This document shows positions 8,037-15,634 of a DNA stretch of 64,000 nt, piece by piece. The stretch covers positions 992,001 to 1,056,000 of the forward strand of contig JAIOUW010000001.1 in NCBI GenBank assembly GCA_019931105.1, given 5' to 3'. The notes under the pieces are model-generated. The model saw nothing but the letters and a program-made list of their open reading frames with translations. It was not told the origin of the DNA and made no database searches. Within the stretch, counting starts at the first letter, position 1. Every line of letters begins with the position of its first letter. The translations under genes were made by a program, and so were the position numbers. Source of the stretch: Flavobacteriaceae bacterium NBU2977. Lineage in GTDB: Bacteria > Bacteroidota > Bacteroidia > Flavobacteriales > Flavobacteriaceae.

Positions 8037-8879
8037 TTATTGTTCGCAGAGCATGCCAATCTCTTTAAGAATTTTTTCTTTTCTGGTTTCCGAAATACCG
8101 AGATGGTCCAAAAAGAATCGATCTTCGCTGATTTGTCTACATAGAACGATATCCCTGCTCAACAGAAATTGTTTTTCACGGTTTGTCAGAAGATGCGAAA
8201 CGGTAATCGGGTAGAGTCTCAATCGGTCGATTCGATCCTTTAATCCATTTTGTTTGGGGTAGTCCCAACTTAACAGATCTAATGCGACACATTTGCCATA
8301 TGCAATTGCATCTTGGGTAAAACGGGTATTTGTGACGACAACGCCCGGGTTCATTGTTTTTGGGCCATTGTTGCGTTCTTCCCATTTTTTCCTTACATCC
8401 TCATATCTGGAATTAATGTACAATGGTACTTTTACATTACAGTTGCGCCCTTCTTCACCGTGAAACTTGCATTCGATAATACTTATGTTTCCATTCTTTT
8501 CGGCAAAAACATCGATTTCGTGAAATACGCAGATACCCGGCATTATTTTGCCAACCTCAGTTTTATAACCAGAATATTCTAAAATTGCAGCCACGAACTT
8601 TTCAAATGGAAAACCTGTCGGCCCCAGTTCATAAATGGCTTTTTTCAATTTGTACCTGGAAGCCAATACCGATTTCTTGTTCTTTAAAAGTGCAAAGGCA
8701 CGGTTATAGATCTCTTTTGTCGAAATGCCTTGATAGAGTTCATCGCGAACCGTATCGACGATCTGTTGTGCCAACTTTTCGTCAGCCCCGCTATGTCGTA
8801 GTGAAGTACGCAATTTTTCTATGGAGAACCGGGCTTTTTCTCCTGAAGATTTTAAGACTTCAATGGTCTTTTCTTTCAA
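8037..8879 (-). CDS. ATP-cone plus Mrr-like endonuclease-fold protein
   Basis: 280 residues. Residues ~1-90 form an ATP-cone (IEVLKSSGEKARFSIEKLRTSL and GISTKEIYNRAFALL), the nucleotide-sensing module best known from ribonucleotide reductases and NrdR. Residues ~95-200 look like a Mrr/restriction-endonuclease fold: FVAAILEYSGYKTEVG, then FHEIDVFAEKNGNISIIECKFHGEEG, which supplies the D...E-x-K pattern. The architecture suggests a nucleic-acid nuclease gated by ATP/dATP. The gene sits 5 bases after the eRF1-like gene and 19 before the beta-CASP gene. Domain calls are by eye; nuclease activity is inferred. Confidence 0.8.
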   Translation of the reverse strand: MKEKTIEVLKSSGEKARFSIEKLRTSLRHSGADEKLAQQIVDTVRDELYQGISTKEIYNRAFALLKNKKSVLASRYKLKKAIYELGPTGFPFEKFVAAILEYSGYKTEVGKIMPGICVFHEIDVFAEKNGNISIIECKFHGEEGRNCNVKVPLYINSRYEDVRKKWEERNNGPKTMNPGVVVTNTRFTQDAIAYGKCVALDLLSWDYPKQNGLKDRIDRLRLYPITVSHLLTNREKQFLLSRDIVLCRQISEDRFFLDHLGISETRKEKILKEIGMLCEQ

Positions 8880-8884
8880 TGCAA

Positions 8885-9295
8885 TCAGGTATTTACTTTG
8901 TAAAAATCCCTTACCAATGCTTTGATCTGGTTATCGGTCATGCTGTCCGCCTTGGCTACTGTTTTGAGCTTGCTGGCCAAAAGTAGATGGTTCTTGACCA
9001 ATTCGGCCTTGAACTTTTCGGCCGTGTCAGCAGGACCGAATAGCGCAAGTTCATCGGTATGCTCCACCATTTCGGCCAAACTGCGGAAATACTCCCGAAA
9101 TTGGTGCTTTTCACGCTCCAGATATTTACTGTCTTGAACTACGTCTTGTGGCCCCCATTTGGTCTTGGACCTTGAACCTCCTTTTGGGTTATAGGTCTCC
9201 ACGTTGGAATAAAAAGTGTGCATTTTTTCGGCTCCGTTGGTCAAGACAACGATATGCGCTTTCTCCTTGTCCATCCAAATTCCAGTTTTTTTCAT
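8885..9295 (-). CDS. eRF1 domain-like small protein (baeRF / 'translational machinery protein' type)
   Basis: 136 residues from the ATG at 9295. The frame permits a start at 9319, but the candidate promoter (-7 box at 9329-9322) puts transcription start near 9317, favouring 9295. Landmarks match bacterial proteins related to the central domain of archaeo-eukaryotic release factor eRF1: GIWMDKEKAHIVVL at the start, a basic GGSRSKTKWG stretch, LALFGPADTAEKFKAEL in the middle, and MTDNQIKALVRDFYK at the end. The role is unknown; ribosome- or RNA-related activity is only inferred from the fold. It is the first gene of a likely three-gene transcript with the ATP-cone/Mrr and beta-CASP genes. Confidence 0.7.
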   Translation of the reverse strand: MKKTGIWMDKEKAHIVVLTNGAEKMHTFYSNVETYNPKGGSRSKTKWGPQDVVQDSKYLEREKHQFREYFRSLAEMVEHTDELALFGPADTAEKFKAELVKNHLLLASKLKTVAKADSMTDNQIKALVRDFYKVNT

Positions 9296-9321
9296 TTTGT
9301 ATAACGTGATGATCAACACAT

Positions 9322-9364
9322 CAATATTAAAATCAATCGCTGCGATTCGGTATGACGAAGGTCA
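9322..9364 (-). promoter_or_regulatory. Candidate Crp/Fnr-type promoter of the eRF1-like/ATP-cone/beta-CASP operon
   Basis: The palindrome TGAC-GAAG-GTCA lies at 9353-9364, overlapping the last codon of the upstream usp gene. Exactly 23 bases on along the minus strand is TAATATTG (9329-9322), one mismatch from TAnnTTTG. The layout is identical to 6584-6626 and 12039-12081. Confidence 0.65.
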
Positions 9365-10198
9365 GTTGGTATACGGAATCACCAGAAATGGTATTTTATT
9401 GTCAAAACCTACGCGCTTGATTACAGGTTCCCGGGTCATTCGGTCCAAAAAACTATGTTCGTAATTGACCATGGCCAACATATCGATGTCAAGTTCGTCC
9501 AAAAAAGTATCGATGGCGGTCGCCTTGCTTTTGAATAGGGGCATCCAATGAAATGAATGTTCAAAGGGCAAAAGATATTCCAAAAGAACACTTTTATTCA
9601 TCATTTGGTGCTTGTTCAAAACCTCTTCTTCATTGATATGCATGACCCGTATTTTAGACTTGTGCCTTTTTGCTATGAAGAGTAGCGGCCGCAGAAGACC
9701 CGCATCGTATGGTTGCTGATAATCGGTTACGAATGCGATTTCGTTCGGCGATGCAAAATTTATCGCTTTGGGTATCGTCAAAACGGCACATTGTTTGATC
9801 TTACTTGTTACATCAAGTGCATTGCTGCCCATAAAAATGGCCTCGATCTCGGTACGCCCGCTATTGCCCATTATTATCAAGTCGATTTTTTCGTGTTCTA
9901 CGATTTTGGAGATTTCATCGACAAGGTTCCCTCGTTTTGAGATGGTTTTGAAGGTATGCTCCGAATTCGCTTCATCAAGTCTTATACGGTGGCAGAAATT
10001 TCGCAGACCTTCAATTGATTCGTCTTCCAATTGTTCCGAAAGCTCTTTTCCTACGTTTTTGGCCTGTAAAGGGGTAAAGCCGTTATATACGTTCAGAATA
10101 TGAAAAGTGCAGGGCTTACCTTGCATCAACCTTGCTGCATGAAAAAGGGCATTGTACGAGTTATGCGAAAAATCTACCGGTACGAGAATATGTTTCAT
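9362..10198 (-). CDS. Universal stress protein, tandem UspA domains
   Basis: 278 residues, two fused Usp domains. Domain 1 (1-~145) starts MKHILVPVDFSHNSYNAL and keeps the ATP-binding pattern G-2x-G-9x-G-S (GNSG...MGSN at ~residues 111-125). Domain 2 (~150-278) is degenerate but retains an NEIAFVTDYQQPYD start and a VIKRVGFDNKIPFLVIP end. Usp proteins bind ATP or AMP and support survival of starvation, hypoxia and other stress. This is the last of three tandem, clearly paralogous usp genes. A weak copy of the island's palindrome lies upstream. Confidence 0.92.
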   Translation of the reverse strand: MKHILVPVDFSHNSYNALFHAARLMQGKPCTFHILNVYNGFTPLQAKNVGKELSEQLEDESIEGLRNFCHRIRLDEANSEHTFKTISKRGNLVDEISKIVEHEKIDLIIMGNSGRTEIEAIFMGSNALDVTSKIKQCAVLTIPKAINFASPNEIAFVTDYQQPYDAGLLRPLLFIAKRHKSKIRVMHINEEEVLNKHQMMNKSVLLEYLLPFEHSFHWMPLFKSKATAIDTFLDELDIDMLAMVNYEHSFLDRMTREPVIKRVGFDNKIPFLVIPYTN

Positions 10199-10245
10199 GT
10201 GTAATTTTTATTGTTTTTCAATGGGTCACATGTAACCTTTGATGA

Positions 10246-10289
10246 TTAAACTAATTATTGCCATGTATATTTAAAGACTATTTTAGTCA
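10246..10289 (-). promoter_or_regulatory. Weak copy of the island's palindrome/-7 arrangement
   Basis: On the minus strand TGAC-TAAA-ATAG (10289-10278) matches the TGAY half-site and half of RTCA. After 24 bases TAGTTTAA (10253-10246) shows two mismatches to TAnnTTTG. It is upstream of the usp gene at 9362-10198. The perfect inverted repeat GACTA-TTT-TAGTC (10276-10288) sits in the same place. Confidence 0.3.
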
Positions 10290-10311
10290 TGTCGGTTTCA
10301 TTTGCTCCTTT

Positions 10312-11151
10312 TTATCGATGGGGGATCACCATAAAGGGAATGGTAACATGGAATCCTATTTTTTTGATGATGGGTTCTATGAACAATCGTTCGAAAAAGG
10401 TATGTTTATTCTGAACCATGGCCAAGAGGTCCACTGGTTTATTTAGTTGGAAACTATTTATTGCCTCGATGACCCCTTGACTTGGCAAATCGTGCGACCG
10501 ATGTGCTACTTTCGAAAATATGGACTCCAGTTTTTTTTGGTTTCTCATTTGGTCTTCCGTTAGTTCATACCCTGTGGAAGCATGAATGACCTCAATGCTG
10601 CCTCCATTGATCTCGGCGATGTCTAAAAGTTGTTGCAACTGTTGTTTTTTAAAATCGACCTCATAGTCCGTTGGAAACAAAATTTCCCTGATTGGTTCAT
10701 ACTCAAACCCAGAGGGTATGGCCATGACCGGGCAGGTCGCTTTTTTTATCACGTGCACCGTGTGTGTGCCGAACAGTATTTCTTTTGCACCTGTGGCGCC
10801 CTGTGTACCCATAATGACCAAATCGGCATTTTCGTTTTCAATGGTCTCCAAGACCTCGTCCAATAGAATATTGAAAGCAGAATGGAGCATATAGGTATGC
10901 ATCGGATTTTCGAATTCATCTTCGATCTTCTCTTTTACCTGTTGCAGATTTTCCAATGAATTTTCCTGATAGATATCGCCCAACCCGATTTGCGCCGGAC
11001 TGTGCAAGATATATTCCGATTGATACACGGCCGGGGTATAGGTATTCAACAGATAAAAAGTGGTCTCTATGTCCTTAAACAATTTTGCCGCATATCGAAC
11101 GGCATTGTAGGCATTATCTGAAAAGTCGGTGGGAAGGATGATTTTTTTCAT
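10312..11151 (-). CDS. Universal stress protein, tandem UspA domains
   Basis: 279 residues, same two-domain layout as its neighbours. Domain 1 starts MKKIILPTDFSDNAYNAVRYA and carries the ATP loop GTQG-9x-GT (MGTQGATGAKEILFGTHTVHV). Domain 2 opens IREILFPTDYEVDFKKQQ and ends with IEPIIKKIGFHVTIPFMVIP. It begins 15 bases after the stop of the usp gene at 11167-12012, so the pair is presumably one transcript from the promoter near 12040. Confidence 0.92.
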   Translation of the reverse strand: MKKIILPTDFSDNAYNAVRYAAKLFKDIETTFYLLNTYTPAVYQSEYILHSPAQIGLGDIYQENSLENLQQVKEKIEDEFENPMHTYMLHSAFNILLDEVLETIENENADLVIMGTQGATGAKEILFGTHTVHVIKKATCPVMAIPSGFEYEPIREILFPTDYEVDFKKQQLQQLLDIAEINGGSIEVIHASTGYELTEDQMRNQKKLESIFSKVAHRSHDLPSQGVIEAINSFQLNKPVDLLAMVQNKHTFFERLFIEPIIKKIGFHVTIPFMVIPHR

Positions 11152-11166
11152 TTGTCAAACTATAGT

Positions 11167-12012
11167 TTATCGTGTCACGTTCTGCAGCACCAAAAAAGGT
11201 ATTTTAACATGTAACCCTATAATGTCGATGGTAGATCGGTGAAGGATGTCTTCCATGTAAGAATGTCTCGAATTCACGATGACGAGCATATCGATACTCT
11301 TGTGAACGATATATTTCGTTATTGCGATCGTTTTGTCCTTTTCATCGGTAGTCTCAAAGACCAAATTAGGTTTTTGAAGGCAGTTGGCTAAAAATTGTTT
11401 ATTGTCCTCTTGTCTATGTGATAGATTTTGCAAGGGATCGATGTACAAAAGATGTATGGTGGATCTGAAAGAACCCGTCATCTCACATAGCAATTTTAAT
11501 TCGCGGCGCTTATAGGGCAACATATAGTTCGTGGGGAAAAGCACTTCTCTCGGAGCATGATATTCATAACCTTCGGGAATGGCCATGACCGGACAATGTA
11601 CATATTTAAGCACGTGCAGTGTATTGCTTCCAAACGTAATGGTTCTATCGTTGGTCTTTCCGCGGGTGCCCATCACCACAATGTCCATATTTTCTTCAAC
11701 GACCATATCGTTCACCGCGTCGGTCAATGAACCAAAGGCAGAAAATGTTTTATAGGTGTGTTTCGGGTTTGGCGAATAGAGCTTAACGGCCAGCAGTATT
11801 TTTTCCAATTGTTTCTCGGAGTTTCGGAAAATAGCCTTTTTCGACTCGTCGAAAGAACCGCGGTCTTTTGTTCCGTTTAGATGATACACTTCATCTGCAT
11901 AAGCGTGCACAATGAAAAACTCGCTCTTTTCATATTTAAAAACCTGACATGCATATTTCAATGCATTGAACGCGTTCTCTGAAAAATCGGTCGGTATTAA
12001 AACCTTTCTCAT
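11167..12012 (-). CDS. Universal stress protein, tandem UspA domains
   Basis: 281 residues, first of the three usp genes. Domain 1 begins MRKVLIPTDFSENAFNALKYA and contains the ATP loop GTRG-9x-GS (MGTRGKTNDRTITFGSNT). Domain 2 begins PREVLFPTNYMLPYKRREL and ends IGLHVKIPFLVLQNVTR. A TGATATATATCA palindrome lies ~58 bases upstream of the ATG with a perfect -7 box between, suggesting direct control by a Crp/Fnr-type activator. Confidence 0.92.
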   Translation of the reverse strand: MRKVLIPTDFSENAFNALKYACQVFKYEKSEFFIVHAYADEVYHLNGTKDRGSFDESKKAIFRNSEKQLEKILLAVKLYSPNPKHTYKTFSAFGSLTDAVNDMVVEENMDIVVMGTRGKTNDRTITFGSNTLHVLKYVHCPVMAIPEGYEYHAPREVLFPTNYMLPYKRRELKLLCEMTGSFRSTIHLLYIDPLQNLSHRQEDNKQFLANCLQKPNLVFETTDEKDKTIAITKYIVHKSIDMLVIVNSRHSYMEDILHRSTIDIIGLHVKIPFLVLQNVTR

Positions 12013-12038
12013 AGTGTTATCCTTTTATCGGGATATTC

Positions 12039-12081
12039 CAAAGTTACCTTCATTACCTTTTCAATACCATGATATATATCA
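12039..12081 (-). promoter_or_regulatory. Candidate Crp/Fnr-type promoter of the usp pair
   Basis: The perfect 12-base palindrome TGATATATATCA lies at 12070-12081. Exactly 23 bases further on the minus strand is TAACTTTG (12046-12039), a perfect match to TAnnTTTG. This is the cleanest of the four equal arrangements in the island. The palindrome could also influence the divergent serine hydrolase gene 130 bases away. Confidence 0.7.
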
Positions 12082-12210
12082 GTCTTAAAGAGTAAGAAAC
12101 TAATTTCAATGACAAGAATGCCCATCCACAATAAGGTCATTCTTTACAAAAAGATTCATTATTTTTAAAAGATTCAGAAATCCTAATCCAAGTTATGTAA
12201 ACCCGACCAA

Positions 12211-13500
12211 ATGAAAACTACTTTGACCATCTTTGCATTTGCATTATATTCTTTTGCAATTACTGCCCAAACGAATTCGATAAAAGCTTCCCCTCCACTT
12301 TCTGAAGCATCACCCCAAGAGGTTGGAATGTCACCAGAACGCCTTGGTAAAATCGATGGTATGTTACAGGAAGCTGTGGATCAAAACAAGATTCCCGGTG
12401 TGGTCGCATTGATTGCCAGAAACGGTAAAATTGTTTTCCATAACGCGTATGGCAACGCGAATGAAAAAGGTGAAAAACTGGCCAAAAATTCCATTTTCAG
12501 AATCGCCAGCCAAACCAAGGCCATTACTTCGACCGCCGTCATGATGCTTTGGGAAGAGGGAAAATTCAGGCTCGACGACCCCATTTCAAAATATATTCCC
12601 GAATTCGACGAAGCACAGGTCTTGGACACCTTCAACGAAACCGATTCTACTTATACCACCAAACCTGCCGATAATCAAATTACCATCCGCCATTTGATTA
12701 CACATACTTCCGGATTGGGGTATGGGGTCATTGATGGTGACGAACGCTTTAAAAAGATTTATGCCAAGGCGGGCATCACCGACTTGTTTACTGCCGAGAA
12801 CATCTCGATCGAATCAAGTGTCAAGAAGCTGGCAAAACTACCTTTACATCACAATCCCGGCGAAAAATTTACCTATAGCGAAGGGCTGGATGTTCTGGGA
12901 TATTTTATTGAGGTCGTTTCTGGATTGCCTTTTGACCAATTTTTGAGAAAGCGGATCTTTGACCCATTGGGAATGCACGACACCTGGTTCTATCTTCCCG
13001 AGGAAAAACATGACCGCCTAGTGGCCGTTCAGCACCAAATCGATGGAAAATGGAAAAACTATCCCGTTACTTTTTATGATACGGATTATCCTAAAAAAGG
13101 GGCGCAACGTTTTTTTTCCGGCGGAGCCGGCCTCTCAAGTACGGCAAATGATTATGCCACTTTCTTACAGATGTACTTGAACAATGGCGAACTCAACGGG
13201 GTGCGTATTTTAAGCAGGACTACTGTACAAAGCATTATGGGCGACCAAACAGGTGACATGTTCGGCGAGGGCAAGGAGCATTACGGACTTGCATTCGGGG
13301 TCGTGAGCAAAAAGGGCCAAGATGCCGGTGGTCAAGGCAGTGAAGGCACCTTTGATTGGGGCGGTTATTTCAATACCCAATACTTTGCGGATCCCAAGGA
13401 AAACGTTATCGGCGTTCTTATGAAACAGACCCAGGGCAAGGTCGATGATCAAACCGGTTGGAAGTTTCGACAAATGGTTTTTGCCGCTATTGATGACTAG
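12211..13500 (+). CDS. Exported serine hydrolase, class C beta-lactamase/esterase family
   Basis: 429 residues with a Sec signal peptide (MKTTLTIFAFALYSFAITAQ). The SxxK nucleophile motif is S100-Q-T-K103 (FRIASQTKAITS), preceded by PGVVALIARNGKIV. The second motif reads Y222-S-E (YSEGLDVLGYFIE), as in esterase EstB-like members, and LITHTSGLGYG lies before it. The C-terminal FFSGGAGLSSTANDYATFLQ and GVLMKQTQG segments are usual for the family. Such proteins are esterases, D-aminopeptidases or penicillin-binding hydrolases; true beta-lactamase activity cannot be assumed. Confidence 0.88.
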   Translation: MKTTLTIFAFALYSFAITAQTNSIKASPPLSEASPQEVGMSPERLGKIDGMLQEAVDQNKIPGVVALIARNGKIVFHNAYGNANEKGEKLAKNSIFRIASQTKAITSTAVMMLWEEGKFRLDDPISKYIPEFDEAQVLDTFNETDSTYTTKPADNQITIRHLITHTSGLGYGVIDGDERFKKIYAKAGITDLFTAENISIESSVKKLAKLPLHHNPGEKFTYSEGLDVLGYFIEVVSGLPFDQFLRKRIFDPLGMHDTWFYLPEEKHDRLVAVQHQIDGKWKNYPVTFYDTDYPKKGAQRFFSGGAGLSSTANDYATFLQMYLNNGELNGVRILSRTTVQSIMGDQTGDMFGEGKEHYGLAFGVVSKKGQDAGGQGSEGTFDWGGYFNTQYFADPKENVIGVLMKQTQGKVDDQTGWKFRQMVFAAIDD

Positions 13501-13585
13501 AGACTTTTTATACTGCCCAAATAATTTTTGACCTTTGGCGTTAAAACTTTATGATTCTCTAAAAACACCGTTAAACCTATCAAAG

Positions 13586-14194
13586 ATGAACAAATATCTC
13601 ACACTTACCGTTTTGTTTATATCTACTGTGGCCTTTGCCCAAAAAATGAAAATCAAAGAAGGTGATTTCGATTTCCTAAAAGGCCAAAAAGAAATCAATG
13701 TAGAGTTCGTTTATGACAATATGGCCCTGTTCAAGAAAAATATATCAGAAGCGCAATATATACAGGAACATTCGGCCGAACTGGAAAAAAAATCAAAAGG
13801 AAAAGGAAAAGTCTGGGAGAAAAAATGGGCGTCGGCCAAAGAACTTATCTGGCAACCCAAATTCTTGGAGCTAATGAACCGATATTTTTACGACGACCAT
13901 GGCATCGGCTTTGAAGAGGGGCTAAACGATGCGCAATATACCCTTGTAGTCGAAACCGTATGGCTATTCCCCGGGTGGGATGCCGGGGTCATGAAACAAC
14001 CCGCCAAAGTAACTACCCATCTGAAATTCGTTGAAACGTCGAATCGAGAAAATGTATTGGCCAAGGTTACCAGTGAAAATGCACCCGGCGATCAATGGGG
14101 CAGTAGTTTTAGCGATGAAGACCGATTGGGTGAAGGTTATGCCAAGACCGGCAAATCGTTTGCAAAATTGATACTAAAAAAAGCTTTTAGATAA
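13586..14194 (+). CDS. Exported protein of unknown function
   Basis: 202 residues from the ATG at 13586, which gives a clean signal peptide (MNKYLTLTVLFISTVAFAQ). The frame extends 17 codons upstream, but that would bury the signal. Visible segments are FDFLKGQKEINVEFVYDN, a Lys-rich helix (LEKKSKGKGKVWEKKWASAKE) and a beta-rich part with YTLVVETVWLFPGWDAGV. The pattern resembles exported Bacteroidota proteins of unknown function. It converges with the flavoprotein gene only 5 bases away. Confidence 0.75.
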   Translation: MNKYLTLTVLFISTVAFAQKMKIKEGDFDFLKGQKEINVEFVYDNMALFKKNISEAQYIQEHSAELEKKSKGKGKVWEKKWASAKELIWQPKFLELMNRYFYDDHGIGFEEGLNDAQYTLVVETVWLFPGWDAGVMKQPAKVTTHLKFVETSNRENVLAKVTSENAPGDQWGSSFSDEDRLGEGYAKTGKSFAKLILKKAFR

Positions 14195-14199
14195 AACCC

Positions 14200-15441
14200 C
14201 TAATTCTTTCCTTCTTTTTCAAGCTCCGCGATACGGGCAACCGTCTTGACCAAGCGATGGTGGTTTTTGACAAAAGGGTTGGTTTTATCCCAAACATAGC
14301 CTGCCAAAACCGCACAGATCTGCGCCTTGATAACCGGGTTATCGTTACTGTCGAAAAAGATGGTCTGTAAATTGCCCGTATACCACTCTTTTACATAGGT
14401 GGAGAAAACATTTACGCCTTCTTTCATATGATGCACATAATCGGTTTCCCAATCCACTTTTTTACCCTTGAGTTGACGCGCGATCAATTTTGAGGCCTGT
14501 AGGGCCGATTCGGTAGCAAAGGTTACCCCAGAAGAAAATACGGGATCGAGAAACTCCGCACTATTACCGGTCAAAACAAAACCCTCGCCATGGAGCTTAG
14601 TGACCGATTTAGAAAAATTCTTGATCATCTTAGGCTCGAACTCGTATTCCAGACCCTCAAAACGATCGTGGTAATACTTCGAAAGCCGCATCATTTCCCG
14701 CAATTTTTGAGTATTGTCCCCTGCGAAAGATTCAAGATAGTCCGTCGGACCCACATAACCAATGCTGGTATGGCCATTGGAAAATGGAATGACCCATAGC
14801 CATGTTTCAAGACTAACGATATCGAAGGTGATAATGGTGCCTTCACGGCCCTTCGGCCGTTTCAAATCTTTGACATGAGTAAAAATAGAAGAATGCTTGG
14901 GTATGTCGGAAGGCTTATCAAGATCCAAAAGCCTAGGCAAGACCCTTCCATAACCACTGGAATCAACAATAAACCTGGCCGATATTGTTGAAAGGTTTCC
15001 TTCGATGTCTTTTACGGTAGTGACAGAATTGCTCCCATCAAATTCAACAGCGACCACTTCATGTTCAAATGCAATATCCACTCCCCATTCAATCAGGGTA
15101 TCGGTCAGGGTCTTGTCGAAATCGGCTCGCGGTACCTGCCATGTCCAGTCCCATCCCTCCGTATATTTTTTACTAAAATCAAAATTACAGATCTTGTCAC
15201 CGCGCATGAATCGAGCTCCTGCCTTGACCTCGAAATGCTGCGCCTTAAGAGCATCCAATAGGCCTACTTCCTCAAAATGATCCATACATCTCGGCAACAG
15301 GCTCTCGCCGATCACGAACCGTGGAAATTTGCTCTTTTCGACAACTTTTATGTTCAGGCCCTGACGATACAGATATGCCGCAGAAACCGCTCCCGAAGGG
15401 CCCGCACCAATAATCAGTACATCGACATTTTCATTCTTCAT
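14200..15441 (-). CDS. FAD-dependent oxidoreductase, halogenase/geranylgeranyl-reductase superfamily
   Basis: 413 residues. The N-terminus binds FAD (VLIIGAGPSGAVSAAYLYRQG, GxGxxG), followed by VVEKSKFPRFVIGESLLPR, the usual start in flavin-dependent halogenases. The halogenase-associated WxWxIP motif is present as W214-L-W216-V-I-P219, and GFVLTGNSAEFLDPVFSSGV holds the second FAD motif. Lys73 (EVKAGARF) may correspond to the halogenase catalytic Lys, but the alignment is only by eye. Divergent from tyrosine ammonia-lyase, it probably chlorinates or hydroxylates the aryl or resorcinol ring of flexirubin. Some flexirubins are known to be chlorinated. Confidence 0.8.
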   Translation of the reverse strand: MKNENVDVLIIGAGPSGAVSAAYLYRQGLNIKVVEKSKFPRFVIGESLLPRCMDHFEEVGLLDALKAQHFEVKAGARFMRGDKICNFDFSKKYTEGWDWTWQVPRADFDKTLTDTLIEWGVDIAFEHEVVAVEFDGSNSVTTVKDIEGNLSTISARFIVDSSGYGRVLPRLLDLDKPSDIPKHSSIFTHVKDLKRPKGREGTIITFDIVSLETWLWVIPFSNGHTSIGYVGPTDYLESFAGDNTQKLREMMRLSKYYHDRFEGLEYEFEPKMIKNFSKSVTKLHGEGFVLTGNSAEFLDPVFSSGVTFATESALQASKLIARQLKGKKVDWETDYVHHMKEGVNVFSTYVKEWYTGNLQTIFFDSNDNPVIKAQICAVLAGYVWDKTNPFVKNHHRLVKTVARIAELEKEGKN

Positions 15442-15563
15442 TTCGTTTGATTTTCAAAATAATCGGATAGCTTTGGCTACCTAATGGCGCCAAGTTGCGC
15501 ATGCCGCCTATGTGTTTGGCTCAATTACAGAGTAAAAATAAGGTATTCCTTCCCCATTTATTA

Positions 15564-15571
15564 TAAATTTG
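15564..15571 (+). promoter_or_regulatory. Candidate -7 box upstream of tyrosine ammonia-lyase
   Basis: TAAATTTG fits TAnnTTTG perfectly, 63 bases before the ATG in the 193-base divergent gap. A TTTG at 15515-15518 is too far away to be its -33 partner. The same octamer precedes the methyltransferase gene (29712) and prs (4025). Confidence 0.4.
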
Positions 15572-15634
15572 CATGTCAAAATCCCTATTTTTACCCCCCG
15601 TTTACAGAAATTATTTCGATAGAACCGACCACAA

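Noticed and set aside
12211-13500. Serine hydrolase as a beta-lactamase resistance gene
   Set aside because: The SxxK motif is common to esterases and peptidases of this family, and the second motif is YSE rather than the YxN of AmpC.
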